A model generated the notes under the pieces. The model was not told the DNA's origin. It ran no database searches and saw nothing but the letters and a program-made list of their open reading frames with translations. Shown piece after piece: positions 33,049-44,060 of a DNA stretch of 64,000 nucleotides. Every line of letters starts with the position of its first letter. The stretch's first letter is position 1. The stretch is taken from NCBI GenBank assembly GCA_002778215.1, contig PCDM01000019.1, positions 372,001 through 436,000 on the forward strand, given 5' to 3'. The translations under genes were made by a program, and so were the position numbers. This stretch comes from Esteya vermicola (taxonomy: Eukaryota; Ascomycota; Sordariomycetes; Ophiostomatales; Ophiostomataceae).

Positions 33049-35204
33049 GGGCAAGCAGCTGATGACAACAAGGCAATGAAACAAGAGAGGAAGAGAGGAG
33101 AGAGAGTGAGCAAGAGACAGAGAGAAAGAGGGTGTAACCGCTTCTCATCCATTGGCTGGGAGGGGCTAGGATCGGCTGGGTTGCAAGCGGCACCAGAGGA
33201 GAGCAAAGATAGGTCTACGACATGTGCGTACAAGTACAAAACCTGCACATGCGGAGACTTGATAGTACGAGTTGGGAAGAGTTGGAGACGGAGGCGTCCA
33301 TGTACGAGTCGAGTACTGCTCGTATGCACAAGGAGTCTTGGGTCCTTGGCACTTATTTCAAAGGAATCTACCATGAACACATTTTGATTTGGATAAAATA
33401 CATGTGCTGATACAGGGGGGCGTCTGCCCACTGGTTGGCTTTCCGTGGCCGTTTTGTTTTTTTTTTTGGTTTCGCGTAAGCTACTCTGCAAAAGGGCAAC
33501 CAAGAAGGCGTCTTGTCTTTTTTGTCTTTTTTTCCCTTTTCTTTTCTGAATGTCACCCACCCCTCTCCTCCGCCGCCTCCTCCTCTCCACCCTTGTCATG
33601 CAGCCGTAATTACGATACCGTCGAGTCTCATCAAACCAAGAGAGCCCAGACGTTGAGCAGACCTCGTTTGTGTGGACAGGTGAGGGAGAAGAGGCCAAAA
33701 GGAAATGAGTGGCGGCACATGGAAACAGGAAACAGGAAACCAGAAAGGAGAGGCCAAGAGAGTATGGCTAGAGAGCAGAGTACGAGTAGACAGAGGGGAC
33801 GAGGGGCTCCGGCACAGACGGCAAAAGAGGAAACACTGGACCTTGCTCCGAGGAGGGGTCATCAGACGTTATGGGGCAGCCTCCATAAAAGGACGAGGTC
33901 GGATGAGTACAGGCAAGAGTGCGGTGAATGAAAATACGAGTACTATTGTACGGAAGCATGAAAGTACGATGAGATGACGACGCAGACAATGCCCTCGTAC
34001 TCTGTACTCGTGCTCTGCTGAGAGGTTCTTGCTCTGGAGGGCAGAGTAGAACAGTGGCGGAAGGTAGAGACAAACAGTACATAGTATACGACTCTTTATA
34101 GGAACCTGTCATCGGCAGCTCCACTTTGTTTGCCTTGTCTGGCATGAGTGTGCCGTTTCCTCGTACGCATAGTTTTTCCTCTTCACCTCTCTTTGCCCCC
34201 CCTCTCTTCCTCGTAGGACTGGCGCCGGTTGGATGGCGTGATGTCTGCGGTCTACTCATACTGTCTTTCTGCTCGACCCGAGGACAGAGGACAGGTGGCG
34301 GAGAATGAGCGGACACCGAGTACTCGTCCTGCGTCCTCTCTCACGTCTGCAGATAGGCGAACGTCGAGGCAGACGAGGTGGATACCCCGCCCAAAGAAGT
34401 TGGCGAAAAAAGAAGAGAAGAAGGAGAAAAAGCAAAGGAAAAAAATATAAATAAATAAATAAAAATTCAAAAATAAAAATGGATAGCCAACCCATGGGTC
34501 CAGATGGGTCTCTCGGTTCCTACTATACATCTGTTCTCTCACTCACTCTCTCCTGGCTATGCTGGCGAATGAGAACGACAGGCAGCCGTTTTACCGACAC
34601 ACGTCGACCTTGGACTGCACCTTGGACTGCGAACGTGTGACCATACCGGCAGTGCCGCGAAACATGTTCCGTTTTCTCCGTGCACTGGCCAAATGTCTAG
34701 AGTAGAGGGGGAAAAACTCGTAGAGGAGGTCCTCGTAGAGGGTGGTGGAGGGTGGAACGGACATACGGAACCTGAAGCAAGATGCCCTTTTTTGTACTTT
34801 TTTTTGTACAGGAAAAGGGTGTCCGAGTGGTGGAGGGCAGAGTGGCATGGGCATGGCAGAGGTGAGAGACAACAGGGAGACGAGGAGACGAGGGGAGTAG
34901 GAGACCGGGAGGGGGGGTTGATTGGCAAGCAGAGACCAAAAAAGAAGCAAGACGCATACAACGTCTCATACCCGTGCATCCACGTCTGTACAAGACGTAC
35001 TGCACCTGTACATGGTAGACGACAAAGAGTACAATGTAGTACGACGACAAACAGGGCATTCCGAATGTACGGTCCGCCGTCGTGCATCACAGCCCGTCTC
35101 TGGAGGTTGAGGGATTAAAGGAGAGAGTGGGGTGGAGGGTAGGAGGGAAGGGAATAGAGAGAAGGAGAGAGAGAGGGGGGGGGAGGGGGGAGTTGAGAGC
35201 GGCT

Positions 35205-37653
35205 TACTCGTACAGGGGAGCCAATGGAGAGAAGAGGCAGGGAAGAGGGCAAGACCAATAGCAAGAGGCAAAGGAAGAAAAGGGGGAAAGGATAAAAACG
35301 GAAAAAGGAAAAAGGAAAAAGGAAGAAAAATAGGTAAAAGAATGGCAGACTCGAGACCGGCATTCCGTCTTCTTTTATTCTCGACTTGTGCAACCACTCA
35401 AGAGGGCGTCGGGCATGCAGGTCGAGCACGGGAGTGCTTTTTGTGTTTGTGCGACTCTTCACACTTCCCTCCTTTTCTCTCCTTCTCGCCCTCTTTCTGA
35501 TTCTCACTCTTTCTGTCTGCCTGGGTTGTCTGTTGCCCAATCTCGAGGTGGAGCTGGACGGCTCTTTTCAGCAGCTGCTCCGTCCTCGACAGGGCAGAAA
35601 CAGCAAGTCGAATGACCGCTGCTGGCATGTGAAGAGAACGAGCCTGTCTGACTCGTTCGATTGGCTCTCTCTCTCTGATCGGGCATCGGTGTTGCAGGGA
35701 ATAATACTGCACTCGTACTTGTCTCCCGCATTTACTACTCGTATGTATTCAATTCAAAAGATGCACAGTGAGCATGCCAGCTATCCTTATCGCCACGATG
35801 TTGCCTGGCACATGTCTACGAGTACGAGGAGGGAGTAGGAGAGACGTATGGAGTAGTGAACCATGAGAGGGGGGGGGGTGTCTGTCAAAAAGGGCATGCG
35901 AGAAATGAGCACAAAACAAGCCCTGTCCTCGTACGCCTGCTCCGTACGGAGCACGAGTACTCGTACACAGCACTCGTATATTATACCCAAAGCTGTACGA
36001 GCATGCAGCACGCAGCACTCCTCTCTTATTAGAGGATGTGAAACGGACCATCTTGTCTTGAGTTGGCTCGGTGTGCCAAAAACTCTCCCGCCATGCAATG
36101 AGACAGGCGAGCACAGAGAGAGAGAGAGAGTGAGCGTGTGGACAACACAGGAGAGACTGCCGAGAGGGGAAATATACTCGTATAAATATAACTGTACATG
36201 CACAGGACGGATGTTACCTGGCTCTCTTCCTGGCTGACTGGCTTGGCTGATTTACGAGTCCTATACACTCCCAGAGTCCTGCACTCATACGAGGCCATTG
36301 CCGTAGAAACACTGCCCTAGAAACACTGCATGCCAGAGACAGCTTCCTGTAAAAGTTAAAAGTCTCATGCTAGTGGCTCAGCTTACTCGTCGGACTGAAC
36401 CCGTTCATTACTCTTCTTTTTCATTTTCATTCTCATTTTCATTTTTCTTTCTCTTGCTCTCTTTCTCTCTCTTTTTACACTCTGACACGCCGCCTCCTGA
36501 TACTCCCTAGAAGCACATGACAGTGGAGTTTCGTGTGCTGTTCTCATCACCTGGTTCCGATGACAAGGTCCGGTGGAGACGTCTGCTTTTACTATGTACA
36601 TAGTATAGGGGGCCAACCAGTCTTACGAGTTGTGCTCCGTTCTGCGCAGCTGTGATATGCGTACGGAGTAGCGCATCCAGAGGTGGAACCCTTGACGAGT
36701 CTCCCTTTCCTCCTTTCCTCTTTCCACTTTCCTCTTTCCTTCCCCTACACCCCCCAGTGGCGCTGTCTCACTGGAGAGGCAGAACAGGCTTCCATTATCG
36801 AGGCGAGACCAGCAGATGCATCAGCGTATGTACAGGAACTCGCTTGTTTTGCCTATACTGACACATATGGAGAGTATAGAGTCTGCTCTTTCCTTCAGCT
36901 GACGCAGTGACACTCGACGGCAGAGCTTGCCCTTGCGTTTGTCGGGCTTTGTCAGATACAACATGTACGTATACTTTGCACTCTGTACTCCGTAGTCATC
37001 TCTCTTCGACAGCTGCTGCAGGCAATACATATACATACGGAGTAGTATACGAGTACGTATGGGTCGGCAGCCGACAGGAGGGGGTGGGCGTATCTCTGAG
37101 ACTTGCAGATGGGGTTTCTAGTGTCTACGCAGTACAAAGATATGGCGGAGATGTAATGTGCAGGCGCAGGCGGGCGCAGGCGGAGTTGCAGGCGTACAAC
37201 TCGTATGTAGACATCTTGCCAACGCGCCGCAGGGAACAGCCGCAAAGGATGCAAAATTGGAGTCCTACTTGTTTGGGTAAAAGCAGCAGGAGCAGGTGAT
37301 GAGATTTTTCCAAGGGAGGAAGGAACGGGAAAGGCGTCAGCGATGGTGGCGACAAGAAAGGGAAGGAAGAGAAAGAGGGAAAGAGTGAAAGAGTGAAAAA
37401 AGGAAAAGAGGGAAAGAGTGGAAAGAGGAAAAGAGAGAAAGAGGAAAAAGAGAAAAAAGAGGGGAGAGAGAAGCGGGACTCCCGTCGATCGTAGTTGCCG
37501 AATTGGCGGTCGCACCTGCCGCTCGTATTTTTCCCATTCTTACAGCGTGCTCGTTCACATTTACAGTACTTGTATACATTTTTAGAGGCCGAATGAAGAA
37601 GGCACAACCTGATGGACTAGAGTAGAATACTGGTAAAGGAAAAAGTACGAGTA
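35205..37653. repeat. TAC-N2/3-GTA motif cluster III
   Basis: TACGGAGTA/TACTCCGTA at 36662, 36986 and 37036. TACGAGTA/TACTCGTA at 35205, 35736, 35817, 35958, 36175, 37048 and 37646. Includes the variant palindrome at 35938-35953. Confidence 0.75.
35938..35953. repeat. 16-bp perfect palindrome TGCTCCGTACGGAGCA
   Basis: Identical to the 28664 palindrome except for compensating changes TAC to TGC on one side and GTA to GCA on the other, so self-complementarity is kept. Confidence 0.9.
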
Positions 37654-38142
37654 CTTTGGAAAAGAGACCGAAAGTCCGGAGGGTTGCAGCGCACACCCGT
37701 ATGAGGAGGGAAGAAAAGCACGAGAACAACAAAGCACGAGAACAGCCGTCAGACGACTTGGACGGAGCAGGTGAGCAAGGCCAAGACGCAGTATGTGTAC
37801 GCGAGAAAGGTGTCCAGGCGCCTCGTGAGACACGGTAGAAAAGAGGGAAAGAGGAAAAGCAAAAAAAGAGGAGAAAGAAGAGGAGACATAGGAGAAGGGG
37901 GGGGGGAAAGAAAAAAAGAAGAAATGAATAGGAAAAAAAAGAAAGGCCTAAACCAACTGATGTGCTGGAAAAGGCGGATGGGCGGTCTGACAGGGCAAAA
38001 AGAAGTGACCAGTCATGTCCGAAAATATATAAATATTATATAAACATATAAATACATAATATACTATAAATATACTACTCTACATTTAGAAAAAAAAAAG
38101 AAATGACAAATTTTTTTAGAAAAAGGCTCTGCACATCTATTT

Positions 38143-40843
38143 CTATCGCCTAATCATATTCCGGGCCCGCTCCCGCTCCTCTTCACTGAGCAGCCAGGCG
38201 ATCCCTGTATCCTCGTCGTCGTTGCCGTCGTTGTTGTTGTTGTTGCTGCCGCCGCCGCCGCCGTCGACGCCAAAGCCCAGCTCTTCCCACTCGTCATCCT
38301 CCATATTGGCCACCATGAGCACCTGTGCCGTCTTGGCAAACAGCTCGCGTGCCCCGTAGTTGCCGCGCGCAATCACGGCGACAATGCCGTTCATGTCCCT
38401 CTCCAGCCGCATGGCCCCGTAGAGACTCGTCCGCCCGACGTGCGCCCACACGCGCTTCTCCAGCACACGCGACAGATACTTGGCCGCCAGGTCCGCGAGG
38501 CTCGCAAACGTCCGCGGCGTCATCAGCCGCGCGAGCGGCCGCATCAGCGCGTCCCAGCCGTGCTCGAACCGCCGCGGCACCTGGCCCAGCAGCTGGTCGA
38601 GGTCCTCGTCGTTCTGCTCGGCCACCACTGCCAGCTCCACGTCGCTGAGCCCGTAGTCGGCGTCGCGAAACGTCTCGGCCAGCACCGGCCGCAGCCGCGC
38701 CTTGACGACCTGCCCAAATAGCACCTGCAGGCCCTCGCCCAGCAGCTCCGACGCCGTCACGGCAAAGGAGCCGTGCAGCCCGGCGAGGGCCTGTGCCACG
38801 GCCGTCGCCTCGTGCGCAAACGGAAAGGTCTCGCCGAGGTGCGCCAGCACGGCGGGAGCCGTGGGGCTCGGGATCTGCAGCGGTGCGGCCACGGCGGCCG
38901 TCGAGGCCATGGTCGTGGAGGCGGGGAAGGCGGCCGTGGTGGTCGCCTCGGCGGCCGTGGCCGGGCCAGGCTCGTCGACCGGGACACCCATGCGCCCCGA
39001 GACGATGCGGGCGAGGTACTCCATGGCCATGTCGAGGCTGTTGATGAGCACGACAAAGGCAATGATGCGGTCTTCGGGCGGGAAGCCGCCGGAGACGAGC
39101 GGCTTGGGGTAGGCCTCGTCGCGCATCTTGCGTTGGATCATGCCGATAAAGTCGGAGCCGAGGACGCGGCCGACGGGGGGGAGGACGCCGACGACAATGT
39201 CGCGCTGCAGGGTGGAGAGGCACTTTTGGATGACGGCGTTGACAATGTACATGACATCATCGACGGCCGAGATGATGTAGGGCGGGTTGTTGTCGACAAT
39301 GGGGCGGCTCAGGTTGAGCGAGAGGTCGGTGGGCGTCTCCTCGAGCTGGAAGGCTTTCTCAACGGAGCGGCGGAAGAAAAAGGTGCTCATGAGGTTGTAG
39401 GGGCCGACGAGGCGTGCGGCCACCTTGCGCTGGAGGTTGGACTGGGTGATGACATCGGGGACGGTAAAGAGAGCAGAGTCCTATTCGTTAGAGGCTGGCA
39501 GGAAGAAAATGGCTAGATTCAAAAAAAAAAAAACAACAACGTACAGTTCTGCACTTGGCCGCCAGAAAGCGCGAGTAGAGAGACCAGCGACTGAGCATGA
39601 CGGCCATCTCGCTGAGCAGCCCGTCGACCTCCTTCATGTTGACGCCCTCGTCTTCGCTCTGGCGAGGACTGCCGACGCCGCCCGAGCCATCGTCAAGGCC
39701 GAGAGCAGGCGACTGGTTCCGAGGCGTGCCCGCCATGCCGCCGCCGCCGCCGCCGCCGCCGCCGCCCATGCCACGCTGGGGGGCGAGGAAGCTCTGGACG
39801 AGAAAGGAAAAGGGATAGCTCTTGACGTCGGTCAGCCGGCGGTCGACGGCGCGCTCGTCGCTCCAGGCGTCGATGATGATGCCGCCCTGGACGTCGGCCT
39901 CTTTCTGCAGCCGGGCAATGACGCGGACCATCTGGCCGGCGCCGTAGTGGCGCTCGACGAGGGTGCCGTGGCCCTCGACGATCTGGGAGATGTGGGCAAA
40001 CAGCTTGGTGAGGGCGTTGGCGTAGAAGAAGGCGTCACGGCGCAGCTGGCTAGAGGGTCTGGCAGAGGCAGAGGCGTCGCCCGAGCCCACGGCAGGGCTG
40101 CCGCTGTCGCGCAAGACGCCCCGCGCGGCGCCGGCCACGCCCTGGCAGACATAGCGGCCGTAGACGTCGAGGCCGACATCGGTGCGGCCGATGAGCGGGA
40201 AGAGCTTGAAGAAGCGGGTGACGCGGGCATCGTCGCCGTCGCCGGCCGCGCGCTCGAACTCGCGCAGAAACAGGCCGCAGAGACTGGCGCGGGCCTCGTC
40301 GAGTGTCGTGCCCGGGGCCTCGGGCACCTCGACGGTGGGCACGACAGCCGCGGCAAAGCCGCTGCCGACAATCGCCGGCGGGATCTGGCTCGCCCGCGCC
40401 AGATAGCCGGCGGCCGCCTCCCAGTCCTGGGGCGCGCCCATGGACCCGACGACGCCGGCGACGCAGGCCTTGAGCTCGGCGACCTGCTCGACGACCCGCA
40501 GCGTCGCCTCGATGCGCGCCTTTTCCAGGTCGAGGTTGCGCACCGTCGACGACAGCCGCTCGGCCGTCGCGGCCGCGCCGGCCAGCATTGACTGGGCTAC
40601 GGCACGTGACGCCAGTTCCTGGGCTTCGACGGTGGCCCGCTGGCCGTCGAGACGTCCGAGCTCTCGTCCGAGCCGCTCGCCGTGGCTGCTCACCATGCCC
40701 CGCAGCCCCTTGACGAGGCCGGCCTCCCGCTCCTGCAGCTGGCCGAGAAGCTCGCGAACATGGGCGGCCGAGGTGGCTGTCGCAAAGTGGGTGTGTGATT
40801 GGGGCGTTGTTGGCTGGGACAGCCTCGGTCTTGTCTCTGTCAT
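38143..40843 (-). CDS. COG4: Conserved oligomeric Golgi complex subunit 4
   Basis: Two exons (39545-40843, 38143-39480; intron 64 nt, phase 0) give 878 residues, close to yeast Cog4 (861). The N-terminal part (about 25-110) is a coiled coil typical of COG subunits (VRELLGQLQEREAGLVKGLR and onward). The Cog4 core includes RVTRFFKLFPLIGRTDVGLD, FARQ-free helical segments, and AARLVGPYNLMSTFFFRRSV just after the intron. The COG complex tethers vesicles in retrograde intra-Golgi traffic. Inserts specific to this protein are a Gly9 run (about 350-358, from GCC/GGC repeats at 39738-39768), an Ala/Thr-rich stretch near 610 and an Asn/Gly run near the C-terminus. Start ATG at 40843 with no upstream in-frame ATG seen. 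Confidence 0.9.
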
Positions 40844-41550
40844 TTTCCGTCTATTCGTCTATTCGTCTATCTTTCTTTTTGTCTTTCCCTCTTTTCTGTT
40901 ACCTGGCCGTCTTCAGCGCTCGTGCCAATGGCGTGGACGATGCGTCTCCCTCAGCTTCGTTGTCGCTCTACTGGCTGGGCTGGCATTCGAGAGAGTCGTT
41001 TGCCGTTGGCTTTTCTTGTCTGCTTGTTTGCTTGTTTGCTGGTTGTCCATTGCTGAATCAGCCGACTTCAAGCTGGGGACACGACTAACAGTGCAGATTG
41101 TACTTTGCACGGTACTCCGCGCTGTGCTCTAGCTTGGCTTCACGACGTTCTTTCCGTGTAAGCTGCATTCATCACCGTGTCTCGGACGTTCCTGCCTCCT
41201 GTGCCCCTTTGCTGTTTCCATTTCTGGTTCTCCCTCTTTCCTCTTTCCCTTTTCGTTTTTCTTTTTTTCTTTTTCCTCTCTTTTCCTCTCTTTCTTTTTT
41301 TCCTTTTCCCTTTTTTCCCATCTTCTCTCCTCTTCTCCTTTCCACCCGCCACTGCAAGTATGCAGCCGACCACCAACCAGCGTCTGCAGATCAGGCGCCT
41401 TCATTGCGTCGCTCAACCAAATGAGAGCTGCCCGACTGAGTGACCAGTTTTCAGTCGGGCGTCTTTCTCTCACCCTTTCTTTTCGTTTCTTTCGTTTCTT
41501 CACGTTTCTCTTTTTCTCTTTTCTTTCCTCTTTCCTCTCTTGTCATCGCC
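40844..41550. promoter_or_regulatory. Divergent promoter between COG4 and the FHA-kinase gene
   Basis: 707 bp shared by two divergent starts. The right half (41210-41550) is strongly C/T-rich on +, the leader of the kinase gene. Next to COG4 there is a short CTATTCGT tandem (about 40851-40868). No gene. Confidence 0.6.
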
Positions 41551-43788
41551 ATGGATCCAAATCGAATCGCCATTCTCTATTCTGTTTCATCCTCTCCTTG
41601 CCGAAACGCCGTCGAACGCACCTTTGCCTTGAATCGCCACCGACTTCCTCTCATCTCTCTAGCTGACGAGCTTTCTGATATAGGCACGGATGACGTCACT
41701 AGATCCAGCTTTCGTTTCGGCTCTTGCTCGGGCTCTATTTTGGGCTCTAGCTCGGGCTCTAGCAGCCCGGCTCGCCTCCCGGACCGCCTGCCGTCCTCCT
41801 CCCCCTTCTTGGCCCTTCGCTTCGACCAGCTCCGGCGAAACCAGGCCGGCTTCATCTTTGGCACGAGCCTCGACTGCGACATCGTCCTTCCGCTGGAACA
41901 CGGCCTGGCCCCCTACCACTGCCTTCTCACCTTTGATTCCGCCCGGCGTCTAGTCCTGCGGGACCTGCACGGCGCCAAGGTGTCCGTCTCGTACGGCTCC
42001 CGAAGCACCGATGAGCTGCACTCTGGATGCACCTGGCTGCTCAGCGCCCATGCTTTTGCCTCTGACAACACGCCCATCGTCGTCCAGCTGGGCGCTGGGA
42101 CCGACAAGAACAAGAGCGGCTTCAAATTTCGCGTGGAGGCTTCTTTTCCTCATCCTCATGTCGACACCCACGCCTACAAGATCCGCGTCGACCGCTTTCC
42201 CAGCCTCTTTGATGCCACCCTGGATCACGTGCCTGACGACGGCTCCATGTACTCTTGCGGCTCCTCTGGCACCTCCTCTGGCACCTCCTCTGGCACCTCC
42301 TCTGGCACCTCCTCTGGCACCTCTGGCTCCTCTGGCCTCTTTTCGGACCACAGAAGCACGGCTCCCCTCCCCTCTGTCCTGCTCTACGACCGTACGCTCG
42401 GCCGCGGCGGCCAGGCCAGCGTCCAAAAGGTCTGGGACGTCAGCACCGGCACCTTTTATGCCGCCAAGGAACCGCACCGCCAGCGCAACTGGAGACGTCT
42501 CAAGAGCGAGGCCGAGATGCTCGCCCGCCTCGACCACGACCACATTGTCCAGATCGTCTGCGTCATGTCCTCTACGCGGCTCCCATCGCCAGCCTGCCGC
42601 TTGATTCTCGAGTATGCGCCCCATGGCTCGGTGGCCAAGCTGCTCAAGGACGAGTCGGATTATCCCTTTTCTTCACGGTCCCCGCCCCTCAGCCGCCCCG
42701 AACGTCTCGATGTGGTCTGCCAGTGCCTGGCTGCCCTGGCCTACCTACATGCCCACGGCATCGTCCACCGGGACGTCAAGCCCGCCAACATCCTTGTCCA
42801 GTCGCGCACTCCACTGTGCGTGAAACTTTCCGACTTTGGCCATGCCATTGCCGACGACGACGCCGACACCCTCGACAAGCGGGTCGGCACCTCTTTTTAC
42901 ATGGCCCCCGAAGTCCGCAATGGCCACCTCTACACGGCCGCCGTGGACATTTGGTCTCTCGGCGTTGTGGCCCTCGAGCTCACCCAGCACCTGCCGACGT
43001 GCTACAATAACAAACCGCGCATTCGGCCGGGCATGAGCCACCCTACACGGCTCCTCCGTGGACTCGAACGCGAGCAGCGACGCAGCCGGCGGCGCTGTCC
43101 GCTGCTCGACCTCTTGACTGCGTCCATGGTGGCCTACGACCCCCAACGACGACGGACAGCTGCCGATTGTCACCAGGCCTTTCTAGACGAGTCCCTGAGT
43201 TGCTGTCCGCCCAGGACGACACATTGGCCGAGCAGCCGGTCACGGGAAGACTTGGTCATGGAACCAGACACTCGTAGACCTGCAAGTCATGAAAGTCCAG
43301 CAAGCCCAGCAAGCCCAACAAGTCGTGAAAGCCATGCCCGTCCTGGGAAGAGCAAGAAACCCAAGGATACCGAAAATACGACACACCAGATGCCAGCCCA
43401 TCCTGGCCCCGGAGATGTGGACACAATGGAGTATATGGACAACACGATGGCGTATATGGGAAACTACTCTGACGGTCCGTATTTCGAGAGAGGTGCGGGA
43501 GACTACCATGGTGAATACGACTATCCGGATCATTACAGCGGCGACGAGTATGCAGACGAGTACGCAGAGTATCTAGACGCTGGCGGGTATGCGGGCGGGT
43601 ATGACGACCAGGATGCCGACAAGTATGCAGAAAAGTATCCGGACGAGTACGCAGAGACGTATGCGGGAAGGACATATGCCGGGGACTATGAGCCGCCGGC
43701 CGACTGGATCCAGGACCACCCGCGCGAGTGCAACACGAACGGCACGTGGACGCACTGGAGCGCATTTTCTTTTGGCATGTACGAGTAG
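41551..43788 (+). CDS. Ser/Thr protein kinase with N-terminal degenerate FHA domain
   Basis: Single exon, 745 residues from the ATG at 41551 (CGCCATGG context); the longer open frame upstream is C/T leader. An FHA-like region lies at about 85-195 (AGFIFGTSLDCDIVLPLEHG, PYHCLLTF). The kinase domain (278-535) has a full set of catalytic motifs: glycine loop GRGGQASV 284-291, Lys306 in YAAKEP, Glu320, HRDVKPAN 406-413, DFG 428-430, APE 452-454 and DIWSLGVVALEL. It should be active. The pairing recalls Rad53/Cds1 checkpoint kinases, but the FHA Arg that binds phosphothreonine is replaced (FGT instead of GR), so this is not a clear Chk2 orthologue. A GTSS tandem linker (236-260) and a Tyr/Asp/Glu-rich tail (about 640-720) are unusual. 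Substrates unknown. Confidence 0.85.
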   Translation: MDPNRIAILYSVSSSPCRNAVERTFALNRHRLPLISLADELSDIGTDDVTRSSFRFGSCSGSILGSSSGSSSPARLPDRLPSSSPFLALRFDQLRRNQAGFIFGTSLDCDIVLPLEHGLAPYHCLLTFDSARRLVLRDLHGAKVSVSYGSRSTDELHSGCTWLLSAHAFASDNTPIVVQLGAGTDKNKSGFKFRVEASFPHPHVDTHAYKIRVDRFPSLFDATLDHVPDDGSMYSCGSSGTSSGTSSGTSSGTSSGTSGSSGLFSDHRSTAPLPSVLLYDRTLGRGGQASVQKVWDVSTGTFYAAKEPHRQRNWRRLKSEAEMLARLDHDHIVQIVCVMSSTRLPSPACRLILEYAPHGSVAKLLKDESDYPFSSRSPPLSRPERLDVVCQCLAALAYLHAHGIVHRDVKPANILVQSRTPLCVKLSDFGHAIADDDADTLDKRVGTSFYMAPEVRNGHLYTAAVDIWSLGVVALELTQHLPTCYNNKPRIRPGMSHPTRLLRGLEREQRRSRRRCPLLDLLTASMVAYDPQRRRTAADCHQAFLDESLSCCPPRTTHWPSSRSREDLVMEPDTRRPASHESPASPASPTSRESHARPGKSKKPKDTENTTHQMPAHPGPGDVDTMEYMDNTMAYMGNYSDGPYFERGAGDYHGEYDYPDHYSGDEYADEYAEYLDAGGYAGGYDDQDADKYAEKYPDEYAETYAGRTYAGDYEPPADWIQDHPRECNTNGTWTHWSAFSFGMYE
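42268..42324 (+). repeat. 12-bp coding tandem repeat GGCACCTCCTCT
   Basis: Four perfect units and a partial fifth encode Gly-Thr-Ser-Ser repeats in the linker between FHA-like and kinase domains. Perfect DNA identity implies recent expansion. Confidence 0.9.
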
Positions 43789-44060
43789 CAATAGATTAGA
43801 CTCATGATACCCCCTTCCTGGCAGTTATCCCAGATATGCATTTCATTAATATATGTTCTTATCTAATAAAGGCGGGAGGGGCAGAACAAGAGAAAGAAGG
43901 AAAAGAAAAACAAAAACAGACCCCGTCTAATACAAAAGAGACCGCCGCCCCCCCTCCCACCTCGTGCTTTTTGTGCTTTTTGCGTTTTTCGTGCTTTTCT
44001 TGTCCTTTTTCCCCATTCGCCCCAACTCCTGCGCCGCCACACATGCGACAGTCTTGCGTG

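Larger units (their letters stand above)
26536..38142. other. 11.6-kb gene desert
   Basis: No open frame with recognisable domains. The longest + frame (32566-33387) starts at GTG, crosses A22 and overlaps an equally long antisense frame, so I treat it as noise. Contents: the cyclin leader; dense TAC-N2/3-GTA motifs from 27676 to 37653; (CA)n at about 29981; C/T microsatellite at about 31455-31485; A22 at 33027-33048; purine-rich tracts at 35110-35340 and 37330-37460; an AT-rich end at 38020-38110 near the COG4 3' end. It lies upstream of the cyclin and downstream of COG4. It could be extended cyclin regulatory DNA, noncoding RNA genes, or silent chromatin. Confidence 0.6.

Noticed and set aside
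32566..33387. 273-codon open frame in the gene desert
   Set aside because: Begins at GTG, runs through A22 (Lys run), overlaps an equally long antisense frame (32904-33698) and has no domain-like segment.
2597..37653. TAC-motif clusters as a CRISPR array
   Set aside because: Units are 8-9 bp, irregularly spaced and in both orientations, with no repeat-spacer structure; the genome is eukaryotic.
26536..38142. Gene desert as a degraded (RIP-mutated) transposon
   Set aside because: No terminal repeats, no remnant of transposase or reverse transcriptase, and base composition is not uniformly AT-shifted; a dinucleotide RIP index would be decisive and was not computed.
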